Assembly: GCF_900115785.1 (NCBI RefSeq)
Contig: NZ_FOYS01000004.1
Location: forward strand, 1 to 64,000
Origin: Halogeometricum limi
GTDB taxonomy: Archaea; Halobacteriota; Halobacteria; Halobacteriales; Haloferacaceae
DNA length: 64,000 nucleotides
Direction of reading: 5' to 3'
In this document: in pieces, positions 1 to 9,232 of the stretch
Layout of the letters: every line of letters starts with the position of its first letter
Numbering within the stretch: position 1 is the first letter of the stretch
The notes under the pieces: generated by a model
Told to the model about the DNA's origin: nothing
What the model saw: only the letters and a program-made list of their open reading frames with translations
The model's database searches: none
Program-made: the position numbers and the translations under genes

Positions 1-26
1 CGAGCACTAACAGTCCATAGCCACAT
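1..26 (+). rRNA. 23S rRNA, 3' tail (partial)
   Basis: The first bases fit the 3' end of an archaeal 23S rRNA (a CACTAACAG stretch near the end), and a 5S gene follows about 140 bases later in the usual rRNA order. Only the tail is in the window and the exact end is an estimate. The spacer between the two genes holds no tRNA that I can fold; its last 50 bases can form an imperfect stem just before the 5S, probably a processing stem. Confidence 0.5.
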
Positions 27-164
27 TCATACATCATCGGTCCGCGTCACGTGGACCGGTAAAGCGGGTTCAGGCGTTAACTGGATTGCACGCATTCACA
101 CATACGGTTAGAAGAACCACCAACGACTGGTGTTTAAACGATGGTTCGATTCCATCGGTTGGCG

Positions 165-286
165 TTAAGGCGGCCACAGCGGCGAGGCAACACCCGTACC
201 CATCTCGAACACGGAAGTTAAGCTCGCCAGCGTGGCAGTCAGTACTGGAGTGTGCGAACCTCTGGAAACGCTGCTTCGCCGCCTGC
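165..286 (+). rRNA. rrf: 5S ribosomal RNA
   Basis: About 122 nt with the typical 5S features: the 5' and 3' ends pair (AGGCGGC at 168-174 with GCCGCCT at 278-284), the core CCCGTACCCATCTCGAACACGG is near nt 30-50 and AGTACTGGAGTG is in the second half. It lies downstream of the 23S tail, in the order expected for a haloarchaeal rRNA operon. The ends are set by the closing helix and could be off by one or two bases. Confidence 0.94.
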
Positions 287-302
287 CACTCATACTATAG
301 TC

Positions 303-336
303 GACGCCCGCACGGGAGCGCCCGTGCGGGCGTCTT
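303..336 (+). terminator. rRNA operon hairpin terminator
   Basis: A perfect 14-bp stem (GACGCCCGCACGGG at 303-316 and its complement at 321-334) with the four-base loop AGCG, starting 17 bases after the 5S gene and followed by TTCCATTT. Its position and stability fit termination of the rRNA transcript or a 3' processing signal. No tRNA lies between the 5S and the hairpin. Confidence 0.75.
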
Positions 337-460
337 CCATTTCGAACGGCAGACTACGGAGAGCCGTAGGCTCGTCCGCGCCTCGACTCACGAACACGCA
401 GACCTGAAACAGCCCTCGCAGCGACGAAACCCGGATTCGGCGTTTTGAATGCACTCAAAC

Positions 461-529
461 ACCCGATTTAGCCCGAATTAAATCCGGGTAAAACGTCGAA
501 TAGTCGGATTCAGAGACGTTCTGTATTAT
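461..529 (+). promoter_or_regulatory. Promoter region of secreted protein, with inverted repeat
   Basis: An imperfect inverted repeat (ACCCGATTTA at 461-470, TAAATCCGGGT at 479-489, one base different) lies in an AT-rich patch. A TATA-like TATTAT is at 524-529, about 30 bases before the ATG at 558. The rest of the gap from the rRNA terminator to this point shows only a short 6-bp inverted repeat at 354-369. Confidence 0.4.
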
Positions 530-557
530 GTGTGTGTCGTCCGATGGTGAATCCGTA

Positions 558-1808
558 ATGCGCATCAACTCACTTGCGGTCGTCGTGGCGGTGCTGGTCG
601 TAACGGCGGGAATGCCGGGTGCGGCGAGTGCGGCGACGACGCTGGACGTGACGCTCGAACAAGACGGTGCGACTGGCGACGGCCTCGTCGTCGTCACCAC
701 GAACGGAACCGCGGCGGAGAACGTGACCGTCGAGGTCGGCGGCGAACGCGCGTACGCGGGTAACGGGACGTACCGGACCGACGCGAACGGGTCGGTCGTC
801 CTCGCGCAACCCGAGGACACGCAGAACGTCACCGTGACCGCGGTGGGCGCGAACGCGACTGCGACGACGACGGCCCTCTTGCAGGGTGACGACGACCTGA
901 CCGTCGACGCGACGCAGGCGACGGACGGACGAGTCGCCGTCGTCGTCGAACGCAACGGCACCGCCGTCGAGAACGCGACGGTGAACGTCACCAGCGAGAA
1001 CGAGACGTACGCGGCCGACGGCGACTACAGGACGGACGCGAACGGCACGGTCGAACTCGACGCGCCCGCGGAGAACGTCACCGTGACGTTCACCGCGGCC
1101 GCGGACGGCGAGTCGGCGACGGAGACGACGACGCTCGTCGCCGTCGAAGCGCCGTTAGCCGTGTCGGTCGAACAGACGACGGACGTGACCGTGACCGTCG
1201 CGCGGGGTGACGAGGCCGTCGAGAACGCGACGGTGAACGTCACCAGCGAGAACTACAGCGGTGCGGGAAGCTACCAGACGGGTGCGGACGGCACGGTGTC
1301 GCTTCCGGCCCCGACGGAGAACGTGAGCGTCACCGTCACCGCGACGGCCGACGGCGACACCGCCTCCGAGACGGTGACGCTGAGCACCGAGTTCGTCGAG
1401 GAGTCGAAGAACTTCGGACAAGCGGTCAAGCGGTTCGTCGACGCGCTTCGGTCGGCGGGCTTCAACGGACCGCCGGGTCGCATCATCTCGGACTTCGTGA
1501 CGGCGAACAACCCGGGTAACGCGGACGACGCCCCCGGACAGGCCAAGAAGAACGCAGTCGACGCCGCCGACGAGAACGAGACGGCCGAACGGGACGATTC
1601 GGAGAACCGACGAGGGCCGCCGGAACACGCGAAGGAGAAGAAGAACGGAGCGAAGGAAGACCGTGACGACCGGAAACGACCCGGTGACGACACCGAGGAC
1701 GCGGACGGCGAAGCAGAAGCGGAAGACGAGGAGGACGAAGACGACGAGAACGACGACGACCGCCCGGACCACGCGAAAGACAAGGGCGGAAAGAAGGACA
1801 AGAAGTAG
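558..1808 (+). CDS. Secreted repeat protein with Ig-like repeats and charged tail
   Basis: 416 residues. The N-terminus is a Sec signal peptide (MRINSLAVVVAV start, AASA cleavage-like site near residue 25). Three related beta-rich units of about 55-60 residues follow, starting near residues 52, 136 and 220; each has an ENxTV strand, a DG(D/S)Y(R/Q)T turn and a terminal TETTTL or similar. They are full of NxT/NxS sequons, so N-glycosylation is likely. From about residue 344 the protein turns into an acidic and lysine-rich tail with two PxHAKxK motifs. I chose the ATG at 558 over 528 because it starts the signal peptide and suits the TATA box at 524. Exported surface or matrix protein; no enzymatic domain is visible. 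Confidence 0.8.
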   Translation: MRINSLAVVVAVLVVTAGMPGAASAATTLDVTLEQDGATGDGLVVVTTNGTAAENVTVEVGGERAYAGNGTYRTDANGSVVLAQPEDTQNVTVTAVGANATATTTALLQGDDDLTVDATQATDGRVAVVVERNGTAVENATVNVTSENETYAADGDYRTDANGTVELDAPAENVTVTFTAAADGESATETTTLVAVEAPLAVSVEQTTDVTVTVARGDEAVENATVNVTSENYSGAGSYQTGADGTVSLPAPTENVSVTVTATADGDTASETVTLSTEFVEESKNFGQAVKRFVDALRSAGFNGPPGRIISDFVTANNPGNADDAPGQAKKNAVDAADENETAERDDSENRRGPPEHAKEKKNGAKEDRDDRKRPGDDTEDADGEAEAEDEEDEDDENDDDRPDHAKDKGGKKDKK

Positions 1809-1860
1809 CCGCGAACCCGAATCGTCGGCTTCCGGTGTCGATGCGCGACGGTCCGCGCTC

Positions 1861-2265
1861 CTATCGAGACCCTCTCGACTGTTCTTTCAGACGCGCTCGC
1901 AAATCGGAGAGTGGCAACCCTGCGTTCGCCGCGACCCGTTCGTCGGCCACGTCGAACCGTTGGGCGGCGGTGGCGGCACCGACGGCGACGAGTTCTCCCT
2001 GCGCCTCCGGCGGCGACCGGGTCGGAACCGGCGCAGACGAGTCCAGCGCGGCGACGGCCGCGGTACAGACGAGCGCGGCCGTCAACGGGTCCGTTTGCGG
2101 GTCGAACGTCTCCTCGCGGACGCGTTCGACGGCCCCCGCCAGCGCGAAGTAGCGTCGACCGTCCGTCTCGGCGAGCAGTGCGCGTTCGAGTGCGCCGTCG
2201 ACGACGGCCTCGAAGGCGTCGGGGTCGTCGACGGAGTCGCCAGCGTCGTCACCCTCGTCGGTCAC
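1861..2265 (-). CDS. Conserved haloarchaeal protein of unknown function
   Basis: 134 residues, acidic and helix-rich, starting with GTG. The start overlaps the stop of the gene upstream by four bases (GTGA), so the two are translationally coupled. The middle (residues about 55-75) is an alanine-rich hydrophobic helix, too short and interrupted to be a clear membrane segment; the end is basic (LRARLKEQSRGSR). I do not recognise the family. It ends 52 bases from the convergent secreted-protein gene. Confidence 0.65.
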   Translation of the reverse strand: MTDEGDDAGDSVDDPDAFEAVVDGALERALLAETDGRRYFALAGAVERVREETFDPQTDPLTAALVCTAAVAALDSSAPVPTRSPPEAQGELVAVGAATAAQRFDVADERVAANAGLPLSDLRARLKEQSRGSR

Positions 2266-2567
2266 GCGTCGGTCGTCGGAGGCGAGAGTTCGGCTTCGAC
2301 GACGGTACCGTCCGGGCGGAGGGTGACGCGGCCGAGCGTCACCGTCTCACCGGGCGACGAGTCCGCGGCGATGGCTCGAAGCACCGGCCGTTGCTCCAGG
2401 CGGTCCCAGACGACGCGTTCGACGAGTCGCTGAAACTCCTCCGGGTCGGTCCAGGCCGAGTCGATGTCCGAGGGGACGTGGACGACGAACTGGAGGTTCT
2501 CTTCGGTGACGTGGATGCCGACGCCGAACGTGTCTCCGTCGTCGGGGGCGTCAGCGTGGTCGGTCAT
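2262..2567 (-). CDS. Small conserved protein of unknown function
   Basis: 101 residues, ATG at 2567. Contains an alternating strand pattern (GVGIHVTEENLQFVVHVP), then a helix (DPEEFQRLVERVVWDRLEQ) and a final strand pair, so a small alpha/beta fold is likely. It is the first gene of a two-gene unit with the GTG-started gene at 1861-2265. A TATA-like element on the minus strand (GTATTTGT, about 2592-2599) lies at the right distance for a leaderless transcript. Divergent from the YchF-like gene. Function unknown. Confidence 0.7.
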   Translation of the reverse strand: MTDHADAPDDGDTFGVGIHVTEENLQFVVHVPSDIDSAWTDPEEFQRLVERVVWDRLEQRPVLRAIAADSSPGETVTLGRVTLRPDGTVVEAELSPPTTDA

Positions 2568-2711
2568 ACTCGCTTCTCGGGCGTGGCGGGACAAATACTC
2601 CGTGGTGAGAGACGACGAGCGAGATTCGAAGACGGCGTGTGGACTGCCAGCACACCGCTGAGACGACCCAGATAGGACACCTTTTGCCCGCCGAGTAACT
2701 TCGCAGACGCA

Positions 2712-3902
2712 ATGAGCTACAAGATCGGACTCGTCGGCAAGCCCTCTGTCGGCAAGTCTTCGTTCTTCAACGCGGCGACGATGAACGACGTCCCCGAGGG
2801 CGCGTACCCGTTCACGACTATCGACCCGTCCGTCGGAGAGGCGTACGTCCGCGTCGACTGCGCGGCACCCGAGTTCGACGAGACGTGCACGCCCTCCGTG
2901 GGCTTTTGCGACGACGGCACGCGGTTCGTCCCGGTGAAACTCGTCGACGTGGCCGGACTCATCCCCGGCGCGCACGAGGGGAAGGGACTCGGCAACCAGT
3001 TCCTCACCGACCTGAACGAGGCGGACGTCCTCGTCCACGTCGTCGACTTCTCGGGTGAGACAGACATCGAGGGCGAGGCGACGGAGGGGCACGACCCGCG
3101 CGACGACATCGACTTCCTCGAAGACGAACTCGACATGTGGTACCTCGACATCTTGGAGAAGGGCCTCGAACGGTATCGCTCGGGCTACAACGGCGAGGAG
3201 AAGAACGTCGAAGAGGACTTAGCGGAGCAGATGTCGGCGTTCAAGACGAACAAAGACGAGATAAAGCAGGTCATCCTGAGTCTGGGTCTCTCGTTGGACC
3301 CCGACGAGTGGGACGACGAGGACAAGGAGTCCATCGCCCGCGAGATTCGCAAGCGCACGAAACCGATGCTCATCGCGGCGAACAAGATGGACAAACCCGT
3401 CGCACAGGAGAACTTCGAGGAGATAACGTCGGACCCCGACTACGAGCACTTGACGTTCGTCCCCGCGAGCGCGCACGCGGAGAAGGCGCTGAAGAAGGCC
3501 GACGAGGCGGGCGTCGTCGACTACGAACCCGGCGAATCGACGTTCGAGATTCTCGGCGACGTGAGTGACGAACAGGAGGAGGGACTCGAACAGATACGCG
3601 GCTTCCTCGACGAGTACGACGGCGCGGGCGTCCAGCGGTCGCTCGAAGCGGCGTTGTTCGACGTGATGGGCGCGATGGCAATCTTCCCCGGGAGTGCGAA
3701 CGGGAGCAAAGACGAGAAGGGCGTGTTCCGCGACTGCTTCATCCTCCCCGAGGGGTCCACCACCGAGGACTTCGCGTACCATCTGCACTCGGACATCGGA
3801 GACGGCCTCTTGCACGGCATCGACTGCCACACGAACCGACAGGTCGGGTCGGACCACGAACTCGAACACCGCGACGTGGTCGAAATCGTGACGACCGGCT
3901 GA
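2712..3902 (+). CDS. ychF: YchF/OLA1-like GTP/ATP-binding protein
   Basis: 396 residues, the usual length. P-loop GKPSVGKSS at residues 8-16, switch II motif DVAGLIPGAHEGKGLGNQF near residue 78, base-recognition motif NKMD near residue 225, and a C-terminal TGS domain ending in the conserved His/Asp strand (HxxIGDG then HxxNRQVGSDHELEHRDVVEI). This is the archaeal form of the Obg-related YchF family, a cytosolic nucleotide hydrolase linked to ribosomes and translation. No neighbour on the same strand gives further context. Family call is firm; nucleotide preference cannot be read from sequence. Confidence 0.95.
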   Translation: MSYKIGLVGKPSVGKSSFFNAATMNDVPEGAYPFTTIDPSVGEAYVRVDCAAPEFDETCTPSVGFCDDGTRFVPVKLVDVAGLIPGAHEGKGLGNQFLTDLNEADVLVHVVDFSGETDIEGEATEGHDPRDDIDFLEDELDMWYLDILEKGLERYRSGYNGEEKNVEEDLAEQMSAFKTNKDEIKQVILSLGLSLDPDEWDDEDKESIAREIRKRTKPMLIAANKMDKPVAQENFEEITSDPDYEHLTFVPASAHAEKALKKADEAGVVDYEPGESTFEILGDVSDEQEEGLEQIRGFLDEYDGAGVQRSLEAALFDVMGAMAIFPGSANGSKDEKGVFRDCFILPEGSTTEDFAYHLHSDIGDGLLHGIDCHTNRQVGSDHELEHRDVVEIVTTG

Positions 3903-4038
3903 ACGACCCGTTTACTTCGTCTCCCGCACGCTCGCCGGAAATGTCGCTAACGTATACGTTCGTTAAATCCGACTAACGACACGATACGGGGTCGAGAATT
4001 CGCATAAGCTATGAAGGGGGAACCGCTACGAGGAGACG

Positions 4039-4377
4039 ATGCGGGAGACAAGCCCTGCTCTCGACGCCACCGTTTCGGGGGAAATCGGTGGCCTCGGAGG
4101 AGACGTAACGCTCGACGACCTCTTCGGGGACGAGTGGATGGCGGCGCATACAGACAGCGACTGTATCGCCGACTTCGTCCAGTCGTGCGGTCACGAGGTC
4201 GAAGACCAGGAATCGTTCGAGAACATCCCGGACAGAGAGTGGGACGACCACGTCGCCGCGCACTCTTCGTTCGACGACTGGCGGTCGATGCTCTCTGCGG
4301 CGGTCGAATCGTACGTCGGCGTCGGGCGGTCGCTGGCGGCCGACGGCGGCCACGACCCCGTCGAAGCGGACGAGTAG
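4039..4377 (+). CDS. Small acidic haloarchaeal protein of unknown function
   Basis: 112 residues. Aromatic and acidic, with FFGDEWMAAHT-like and DREWDDHVAAHSSFDDWRSML helices that suggest a compact helical domain. AGGAG at 4031-4035 precedes the ATG by a short spacer, so this may be one of the few genes here using a Shine-Dalgarno site. It stands alone between ychF and the hut regulator. The amino-acid composition fits a real haloarchaeal gene, but I cannot name a family. Confidence 0.6.
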   Translation: MRETSPALDATVSGEIGGLGGDVTLDDLFGDEWMAAHTDSDCIADFVQSCGHEVEDQESFENIPDREWDDHVAAHSSFDDWRSMLSAAVESYVGVGRSLAADGGHDPVEADE

Positions 4378-4503
4378 CGAGCGAGTAGCGAACCCCCCAT
4401 CCGAGCGACGACGAGAGGCGGCGAATCGATTCGTTCTCGACGAGTTTTCTGTCGGCCGTTCCAGCGCCAGGCGTTCCGGTGTCGACCGTTCGCCTCCGAG
4501 CGC

Positions 4504-5160
4504 TCAGCGACGGCCGCGGAGGTGTTCGAACACCGCGACGACCAGTTTGTTCTCCGCGCGCCGGAGGTGTTCGGCCACCGTCCGGCGGCCGATGCCCAAC
4601 TGCGCGGCCAGTTCGTCGGTGGTCGTCCGCCGCGGCATCTCGTAGTATCCGCCTTCGACGGCGAGTCTCAGCACCTCGTACTGTCGCGGACTGAGGTCCG
4701 GAAGGAGTCGCGACGGCGACAACGGGGCGTCCTCCGTGACGACGTTCACGTGACGTTTCGTCCGAACGTCGACGGAGAGGCCGTCGGCGACGAGTTCCCG
4801 GTACAGTCCCGTCAGCGACGCCGAGTCGAGTGCGAGGACGCGACAGACCTTCGCGCCGCGTTCGTAGCGAAGCGGTGGCAGAAGCAGGCAGTCGTGGCGG
4901 ACGAGGTACGCCTCGACGGCGCGCGTCTCGCGCTGACGGAGGCAGTCGTCGGTGATGAGGACGACTTCGTCGTCTCTGCCGAGTCGTTCGCGGACCCCGA
5001 CGAGGCGTTCGACGCGTTCGACGACGGCGTCTGCGGACGGGCCGCGGACGTGCAACAGGTCGCAGTGCTCGTTACACCAGAGTTCGACGGCGGCGTCCGT
5101 CTCCGCCGTCGCCAGCGTGTACCCGCCGTCTCCCGTTATCTCGAACGTCGCCTCGTACAC
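4504..5160 (-). CDS. HTH-10 (bacterioopsin-activator type) regulator, probably of hut
   Basis: 218 residues, GTG start. The C-terminus (about 150-218) is the HTH-10 domain: LSPRQYEVLRLAVEGGYYEMPRR followed by TTDELAAQLGIGRRTVAEHLRRAENKL. The N-terminal about 140 residues are a haloarchaeal sensor-type domain without recognisable PAS or GAF motifs. It is divergent from hutU with an 84-base gap, and the GTG lies 23-30 bases from a TATA box that also suits hutU, so the transcript would be leaderless. Position makes it the likely histidine-pathway regulator; that is inference. The inverted repeat around the TATA box could be its binding site. Confidence 0.85.
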   Translation of the reverse strand: MYEATFEITGDGGYTLATAETDAAVELWCNEHCDLLHVRGPSADAVVERVERLVGVRERLGRDDEVVLITDDCLRQRETRAVEAYLVRHDCLLLPPLRYERGAKVCRVLALDSASLTGLYRELVADGLSVDVRTKRHVNVVTEDAPLSPSRLLPDLSPRQYEVLRLAVEGGYYEMPRRTTTDELAAQLGIGRRTVAEHLRRAENKLVVAVFEHLRGRR

Positions 5161-5176
5161 GTGGCGGTGTCCGCGG

Positions 5177-5201
5177 CCGGAGTATATAAATCACGCTCCG
5201 G
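5177..5201. promoter_or_regulatory. Shared divergent hut promoter with flanking inverted repeat
   Basis: TATATAAA at 5183-5190 reads as a TATA box on both strands. It is 23-30 bases from the regulator's GTG (5160) and about 25-30 bases from the region just before the hutU start codons. It is framed by CCGGAG (5177-5182) and CTCCGG (5196-5201), a perfect 6-bp inverted repeat. A protein bound there would cover the TATA box and could control both directions. Confidence 0.55.
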
Positions 5202-5244
5202 ACGGAGGTGAATTCGGTATGTGTGTCGGGCGTCCACTAGGTCC

Positions 5245-7077
5245 ATGGACGAGACGACGAACGAGGCGGGGCGGCGAACGGTGGGCGACCCGTCCGCAGA
5301 GTGGCAGCGGTACCGAGGCGCTCCGACCGGAACCGACATCGAGTGTCGAGGCTGGCGGCAGGAGGCGGCGCTCCGGATGCTGAACAACAACCTCGACCCC
5401 GACGTGGCGGAGAAGCCGGAGCGGTTGGTCGTCTACGGCGGGACCGGACGCGCGGCCCGGTCGTGGGACGCATACGACGCCATCCTGAGCGAACTCCGCG
5501 AGCTGGCCGACGACGAGACGCTGTTGGTACAGTCGGGCAAACCGGTCGGTCGGTTCCGGACGCACGAACGCGCCCCGCGCGTCCTCGTCGCGAACTCCAA
5601 CCTCGTCGGCAAGTGGGACGACTGGGAACACTTCCACGAACTCGAAGCGGAGGGGAAGATGATGTACGGGCAGATGACCGCCGGGTCGTGGGCGTACATC
5701 GGCACGCAGGGCATCCTCCAGGGGACGTACGAGACGCTGGCGGAACTGGGCCGTCAGCACTTCCCCGAGAGCGAGGGCCTCCGAGGGAACATCGTCGTCA
5801 CCGGCGGACTCGGCGGGATGGGTGGCGCACAACCCCTCGCGGTGACGATGAACGGCGGCGTCTGTATCGCCGCCGAAGTCGACGAGTCTCGCATCGACCG
5901 GCGCATCGAGACGGGATACTGCATGGAGAAGACCGACTCGGTCGAAGAGGCCATCGAACGAGCGCGAGAGGCGGCGAACGCGGGTGAAGCCTACAGCGTC
6001 GGCGTCCACGGTAACGCCGCGGACGTTCTGGAGGAGATGCTCGAACGCGGCTTCGTCCCGGACGTGGTGACCGACCAGACCAGCGCGCACGACGAACTCG
6101 AAGGCTACTACCCGAGCGGATACACCGTCGCGGAGGCGGACGCCCTGCGCGAGGAGGACCCCGACCGGTACGTCGAGGAGAGTCTGAACACGATGGAGCG
6201 ACACGTCGAGGCCATCTTGGACCTGCAGCAGCAGGGTGCGGTGGCCTTCGAGTACGGTAACAACCTCCGTGGGCAGGTGGAGACTCACCGTGGGCTCGAT
6301 ACGGCGTTCGACTTCCCCGGGTTCGTGCCCGCGTACATCCGACCGCTGTTCTGTCGGGGGAAGGGACCGTTCCGGTGGGTCGCGCTCTCCGGCGACCCCG
6401 CGGACATCCACCGCACCGACGACGCCGTCCTCGAACTGTTCCCGGACGACGACCGACTCTCGCGGTGGATTCGGCTCGCTCGCGAGCAAGTGCAGTTCCA
6501 AGGACTCCCCTCGCGGGTGTGTTGGCTCGGCTCTCGAACCGACGAGGAGGGGGTGACCGAACGCGCTCGATTCGCCCTCCGAATCAACGAACTCGTCGCC
6601 GAGGGGGAGATTTCGGCACCCGTCGTCGTCACGCGCGACCACCTCGACGCCGGGAGCGTCGCCAGTCCGTACCGCGAGACGGAGGCGATGCGCGACGGGA
6701 CGGACGCCGTCGCGGACTGGCCCATCCTGAACGCCCTCCTCAACTGCGCCGCGGGCGCGGACATCGTGAGCGTCCACGACGGCGGCGGCGTCGGCATCGG
6801 CAACTCCCTGCACACGAACAACCACGTCGTCCTCGACGGGTCGGACCTCGCCGCGGAGAAGGCGCGCGCGGTGTTCACCACCGACCCCGGAATGGGCGTG
6901 ATTCGTCACGCCGACGCCGGGTACGACGAGGCACTGGACGAGGCCGACCGGTCGGGCGTCCACGTCCCGATACGACCCGAAGAGACGGGTCCGGCGGGGG
7001 TCGATGAGACGGCCGACGGCGCGTCGGAAGGCGACGCGTCCGAAGACGCCGACGAGACGGCGGGAGGGGGGCGATGA
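5245..7077 (+). CDS. hutU: Urocanate hydratase (HutU)
   Basis: 610 residues. Converts urocanate to imidazolonepropionate, the second step of histidine breakdown, in the cytosol with tightly bound NAD. Visible marks are VYGGTGRA near residue 65, the NAD-binding [10 protein letters not shown] near residue 187, YCMEKTDS near 230, and the conserved cysteine block [19 protein letters not shown] near residue 370. The C-terminus has a low-complexity acidic extension beyond about residue 585 that is longer than in bacterial enzymes. I chose ATG 5245; GTG 5221 is in frame but would add residues unlike the family. First gene of the hut operon; hutG starts inside its stop codon. Confidence 0.96.
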   Translation: MDETTNEAGRRTVGDPSAEWQRYRGAPTGTDIECRGWRQEAALRMLNNNLDPDVAEKPERLVVYGGTGRAARSWDAYDAILSELRELADDETLLVQSGKPVGRFRTHERAPRVLVANSNLVGKWDDWEHFHELEAEGKMMYGQMTAGSWAYIGTQGILQGTYETLAELGRQHFPESEGLRGNIVVTGGLGGMGGAQPLAVTMNGGVCIAAEVDESRIDRRIETGYCMEKTDSVEEAIERAREAANAGEAYSVGVHGNAADVLEEMLERGFVPDVVTDQTSAHDELEGYYPSGYTVAEADALREEDPDRYVEESLNTMERHVEAILDLQQQGAVAFEYGNNLRGQVETHRGLDTAFDFPGFVPAYIRPLFCRGKGPFRWVALSGDPADIHRTDDAVLELFPDDDRLSRWIRLAREQVQFQGLPSRVCWLGSRTDEEGVTERARFALRINELVAEGEISAPVVVTRDHLDAGSVASPYRETEAMRDGTDAVADWPILNALLNCAAGADIVSVHDGGGVGIGNSLHTNNHVVLDGSDLAAEKARAVFTTDPGMGVIRHADAGYDEALDEADRSGVHVPIRPEETGPAGVDETADGASEGDASEDADETAGGGR

Positions 7078-8018
7078 CGACGCTCGGCCCCGCGCCCGCG
7101 TGGTCGGGTCCCTCGGCGGACCCGAACGACGAACAGTTCGGGCACGTCGTCGAGGGAACGACGCTCGACGCGGCGGCGGAGTACGCCGCCGTCCTCGTGG
7201 GCGAACCGTACGACGGCGCAGTCATCGGGCGGCCGGGCGCGCGGGACGGCCCGACGGCTATCCGCGACGCACTGGCGGGCGTGAAGACGCACCGGTTCGG
7301 CCGACGCCCCGCCGGCACCGTCGGTCGAATCGGCGACGTCGGCGACGTGACGCTCGCCCGCGGGAGTGTTCGAGACGTGCAAGACTCGCTTCGCGAGACG
7401 GCGGCGAAACTGTACGACACCGGTGCGGTCCCGGTGTTCCTCGGCGGCGACAACTCCCTCACGTACCCGAACGTCGCCCCACTCCTCGGGGACGACGGGG
7501 ACGCGAACCGCGTCGGCGTCGTCAGTTTCGACGCGCACCTCGACTGCCGGGAGGTCCGCGAGGGGCCGACCAGCGGAACGCCCTACCGGCAACTTCACGA
7601 CGAGGGGTTGGAGACGCTCGTCGTCGTCGGCGCGCGCGACTTCGAGACGACCACGGCCTACGCCGACTACCTCGACGAACGGGGGGGAACCGTCGTGACC
7701 GCCGACGCAGTCGCCGACGGCGTCGACGCGACGCTCGACCGGATTCGGACGGCGCTCTCGGGTGTCGACAGCCTCTACGTCAGCGTCGACGTCGACGTGT
7801 TGGACGCGGCGGCCGCACCCGGCGTGAGTGCGCCGACGCCGGGCGGTCTCTCCTCGCGGGAACTGTTCGCCCTCGCGGGCGGTATCGCGGGCGACGACCG
7901 AGTCCGCGGGTTCGAGGTGGTCGAGTGCGCGCCGTCGCTGGACCCGACGCCCACCGGACTGACCGCGGCGACGGCCGCGCGCACCGTCGCGCGATTCCTC
8001 TCGGAGGTGTCGGCGTGA
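7074..8018 (+). CDS. hutG: Formimidoylglutamase (HutG), arginase family
   Basis: 314 residues. Expected to hydrolyse N-formimidoyl-L-glutamate to glutamate and formamide, the last step of the pathway. Arginase-family manganese motifs are present: SFDAHLD near residue 145 and SVDVDVLD near residue 238. The first motif reads GGDNS near residue 124, where most arginase-type enzymes have GGDHS, so one usual metal-ligand His is Asn. Overlaps hutU by 4 bases and hutI by 4 bases. Position in the operon and overall family make the assignment strong; the residue change is a point to check. Confidence 0.92.
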   Translation: MTTLGPAPAWSGPSADPNDEQFGHVVEGTTLDAAAEYAAVLVGEPYDGAVIGRPGARDGPTAIRDALAGVKTHRFGRRPAGTVGRIGDVGDVTLARGSVRDVQDSLRETAAKLYDTGAVPVFLGGDNSLTYPNVAPLLGDDGDANRVGVVSFDAHLDCREVREGPTSGTPYRQLHDEGLETLVVVGARDFETTTAYADYLDERGGTVVTADAVADGVDATLDRIRTALSGVDSLYVSVDVDVLDAAAAPGVSAPTPGGLSSRELFALAGGIAGDDRVRGFEVVECAPSLDPTPTGLTAATAARTVARFLSEVSA

Positions 8019-9232
8019 GCGACCTCCTGCTCGCCAACGCGTCGGAAGTCGTCACGTACGCCGACCACGCGCGTCTCGATAGCGTCGAAGACGCCGCCGT
8101 CGCCGTCGAGGACGGCCGAGTCGTCGCCGTCGGACCGACGGAGGAGGTGACCGCGGAGTACCCCGAATCGGACGCGGACCGGGTCGTCGACTGCGCGGGA
8201 CGCGCCGTCGTGCCGGGGTTCGTCGACCCGCACACCCACGCGCTGTTCGCGGGCGACCGGTCCGACGAGTTCGAGGCCAAACTCCGCGGGAAGACGTATC
8301 AGGAGATTCTCGCCGACGGCGGCGGTATCCTCAGAACCGTCGAGGCCGTCCGCGAGGCGACGACGGAGGAACTCGTCTCGAACCTCCGGGCCGAGTTGGA
8401 CGTGATGCTCGCGCACGGGACGACGACGGCCGAGGTGAAGTCGGGGTACGGACTCGACACCGAGACGGAACTGCGGATGCTGGCGGCCATCGACCGGGCG
8501 GCCGCCGACCACCCGATTCGCGTCGTCCCGACGTTCATGGGCGCGCACGCCGTCCCGCCGGGCCGCGACGCCGACGATTACGTCGAGGACGTCGTCGCCG
8601 AGCAGATTCCTGCCGTCGCCGAACAGGGCGTCGCCGAGTTCTGCGACGTGTTCTGCGAGGAGGGCGTCTTCTCGGTCGACCAGTCCCGGCGCGTCCTCGA
8701 AGCGGGGCGCGAGTACGGGATGCGGCCGAAGGTCCACGCCGAGGAGTTGAGTCACCTCGGCGGGACGAAGTTGGCCGCGGAACTGGGCGCGACGAGCGCC
8801 GACCACCTGCTCTACGCCGACGCCGCGGACGTCGATGCCCTCGTCGACGCCGGGGTGACGCCCGTCCTCCTCCCGGGGACGGCGTTCGGTCTCGGGGCGG
8901 GCTACGCCGACGCCGAGACGTTCCTCGCGCGCGACGCGCCGGTCGCACTCGCCACGGATTTGAACCCCAACTGCTACTCGCAGAGCATGCCGTTCGCGAT
9001 GACGCTCGGATGCGTGGAGATGGGACTGACGCCCGCGCAGGCACTCGGCGCGTCGACGGTGAACGCCGCGCGGGCCGTCGGACGCGAGGAGACGGGCGCG
9101 GGCCGACTCACCGTCGGGTCGCCCGCCGACTGCGCGATTCTCGACGCGCCCAGCTATCGGTATCTCTCGTACAACTTCGGCGTGAACGCCGTCGACACCG
9201 TCGTCGTCGGCGGGGAGGTGGCCCGTGACTGA
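8015..9232 (+). CDS. hutI: Imidazolonepropionase (HutI)
   Basis: 405 residues, GTG start overlapping the hutG stop (GTGA). Amidohydrolase-superfamily enzyme that opens the imidazolone ring to N-formimidoylglutamate. The metal-binding HTH lies in [12 protein letters not shown] near residue 73; further ligand motifs are [11 protein letters not shown] near residue 240 and ATDLNPNC near residue 315. Length and motifs match the family. Ends 8 bases inside hutH. Confidence 0.96.
   Translation: MSDLLLANASEVVTYADHARLDSVEDAAVAVEDGRVVAVGPTEEVTAEYPESDADRVVDCAGRAVVPGFVDPHTHALFAGDRSDEFEAKLRGKTYQEILADGGGILRTVEAVREATTEELVSNLRAELDVMLAHGTTTAEVKSGYGLDTETELRMLAAIDRAAADHPIRVVPTFMGAHAVPPGRDADDYVEDVVAEQIPAVAEQGVAEFCDVFCEEGVFSVDQSRRVLEAGREYGMRPKVHAEELSHLGGTKLAAELGATSADHLLYADAADVDALVDAGVTPVLLPGTAFGLGAGYADAETFLARDAPVALATDLNPNCYSQSMPFAMTLGCVEMGLTPAQALGASTVNAARAVGREETGAGRLTVGSPADCAILDAPSYRYLSYNFGVNAVDTVVVGGEVARD

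Noticed and set aside
86-448. 120-codon frame over the 5S gene
   Set aside because: It lies on the 5S rRNA and its terminator.
5191-6963. 590-codon open frame antisense to hutU
   Set aside because: Shadow of hutU, without start context or motifs.
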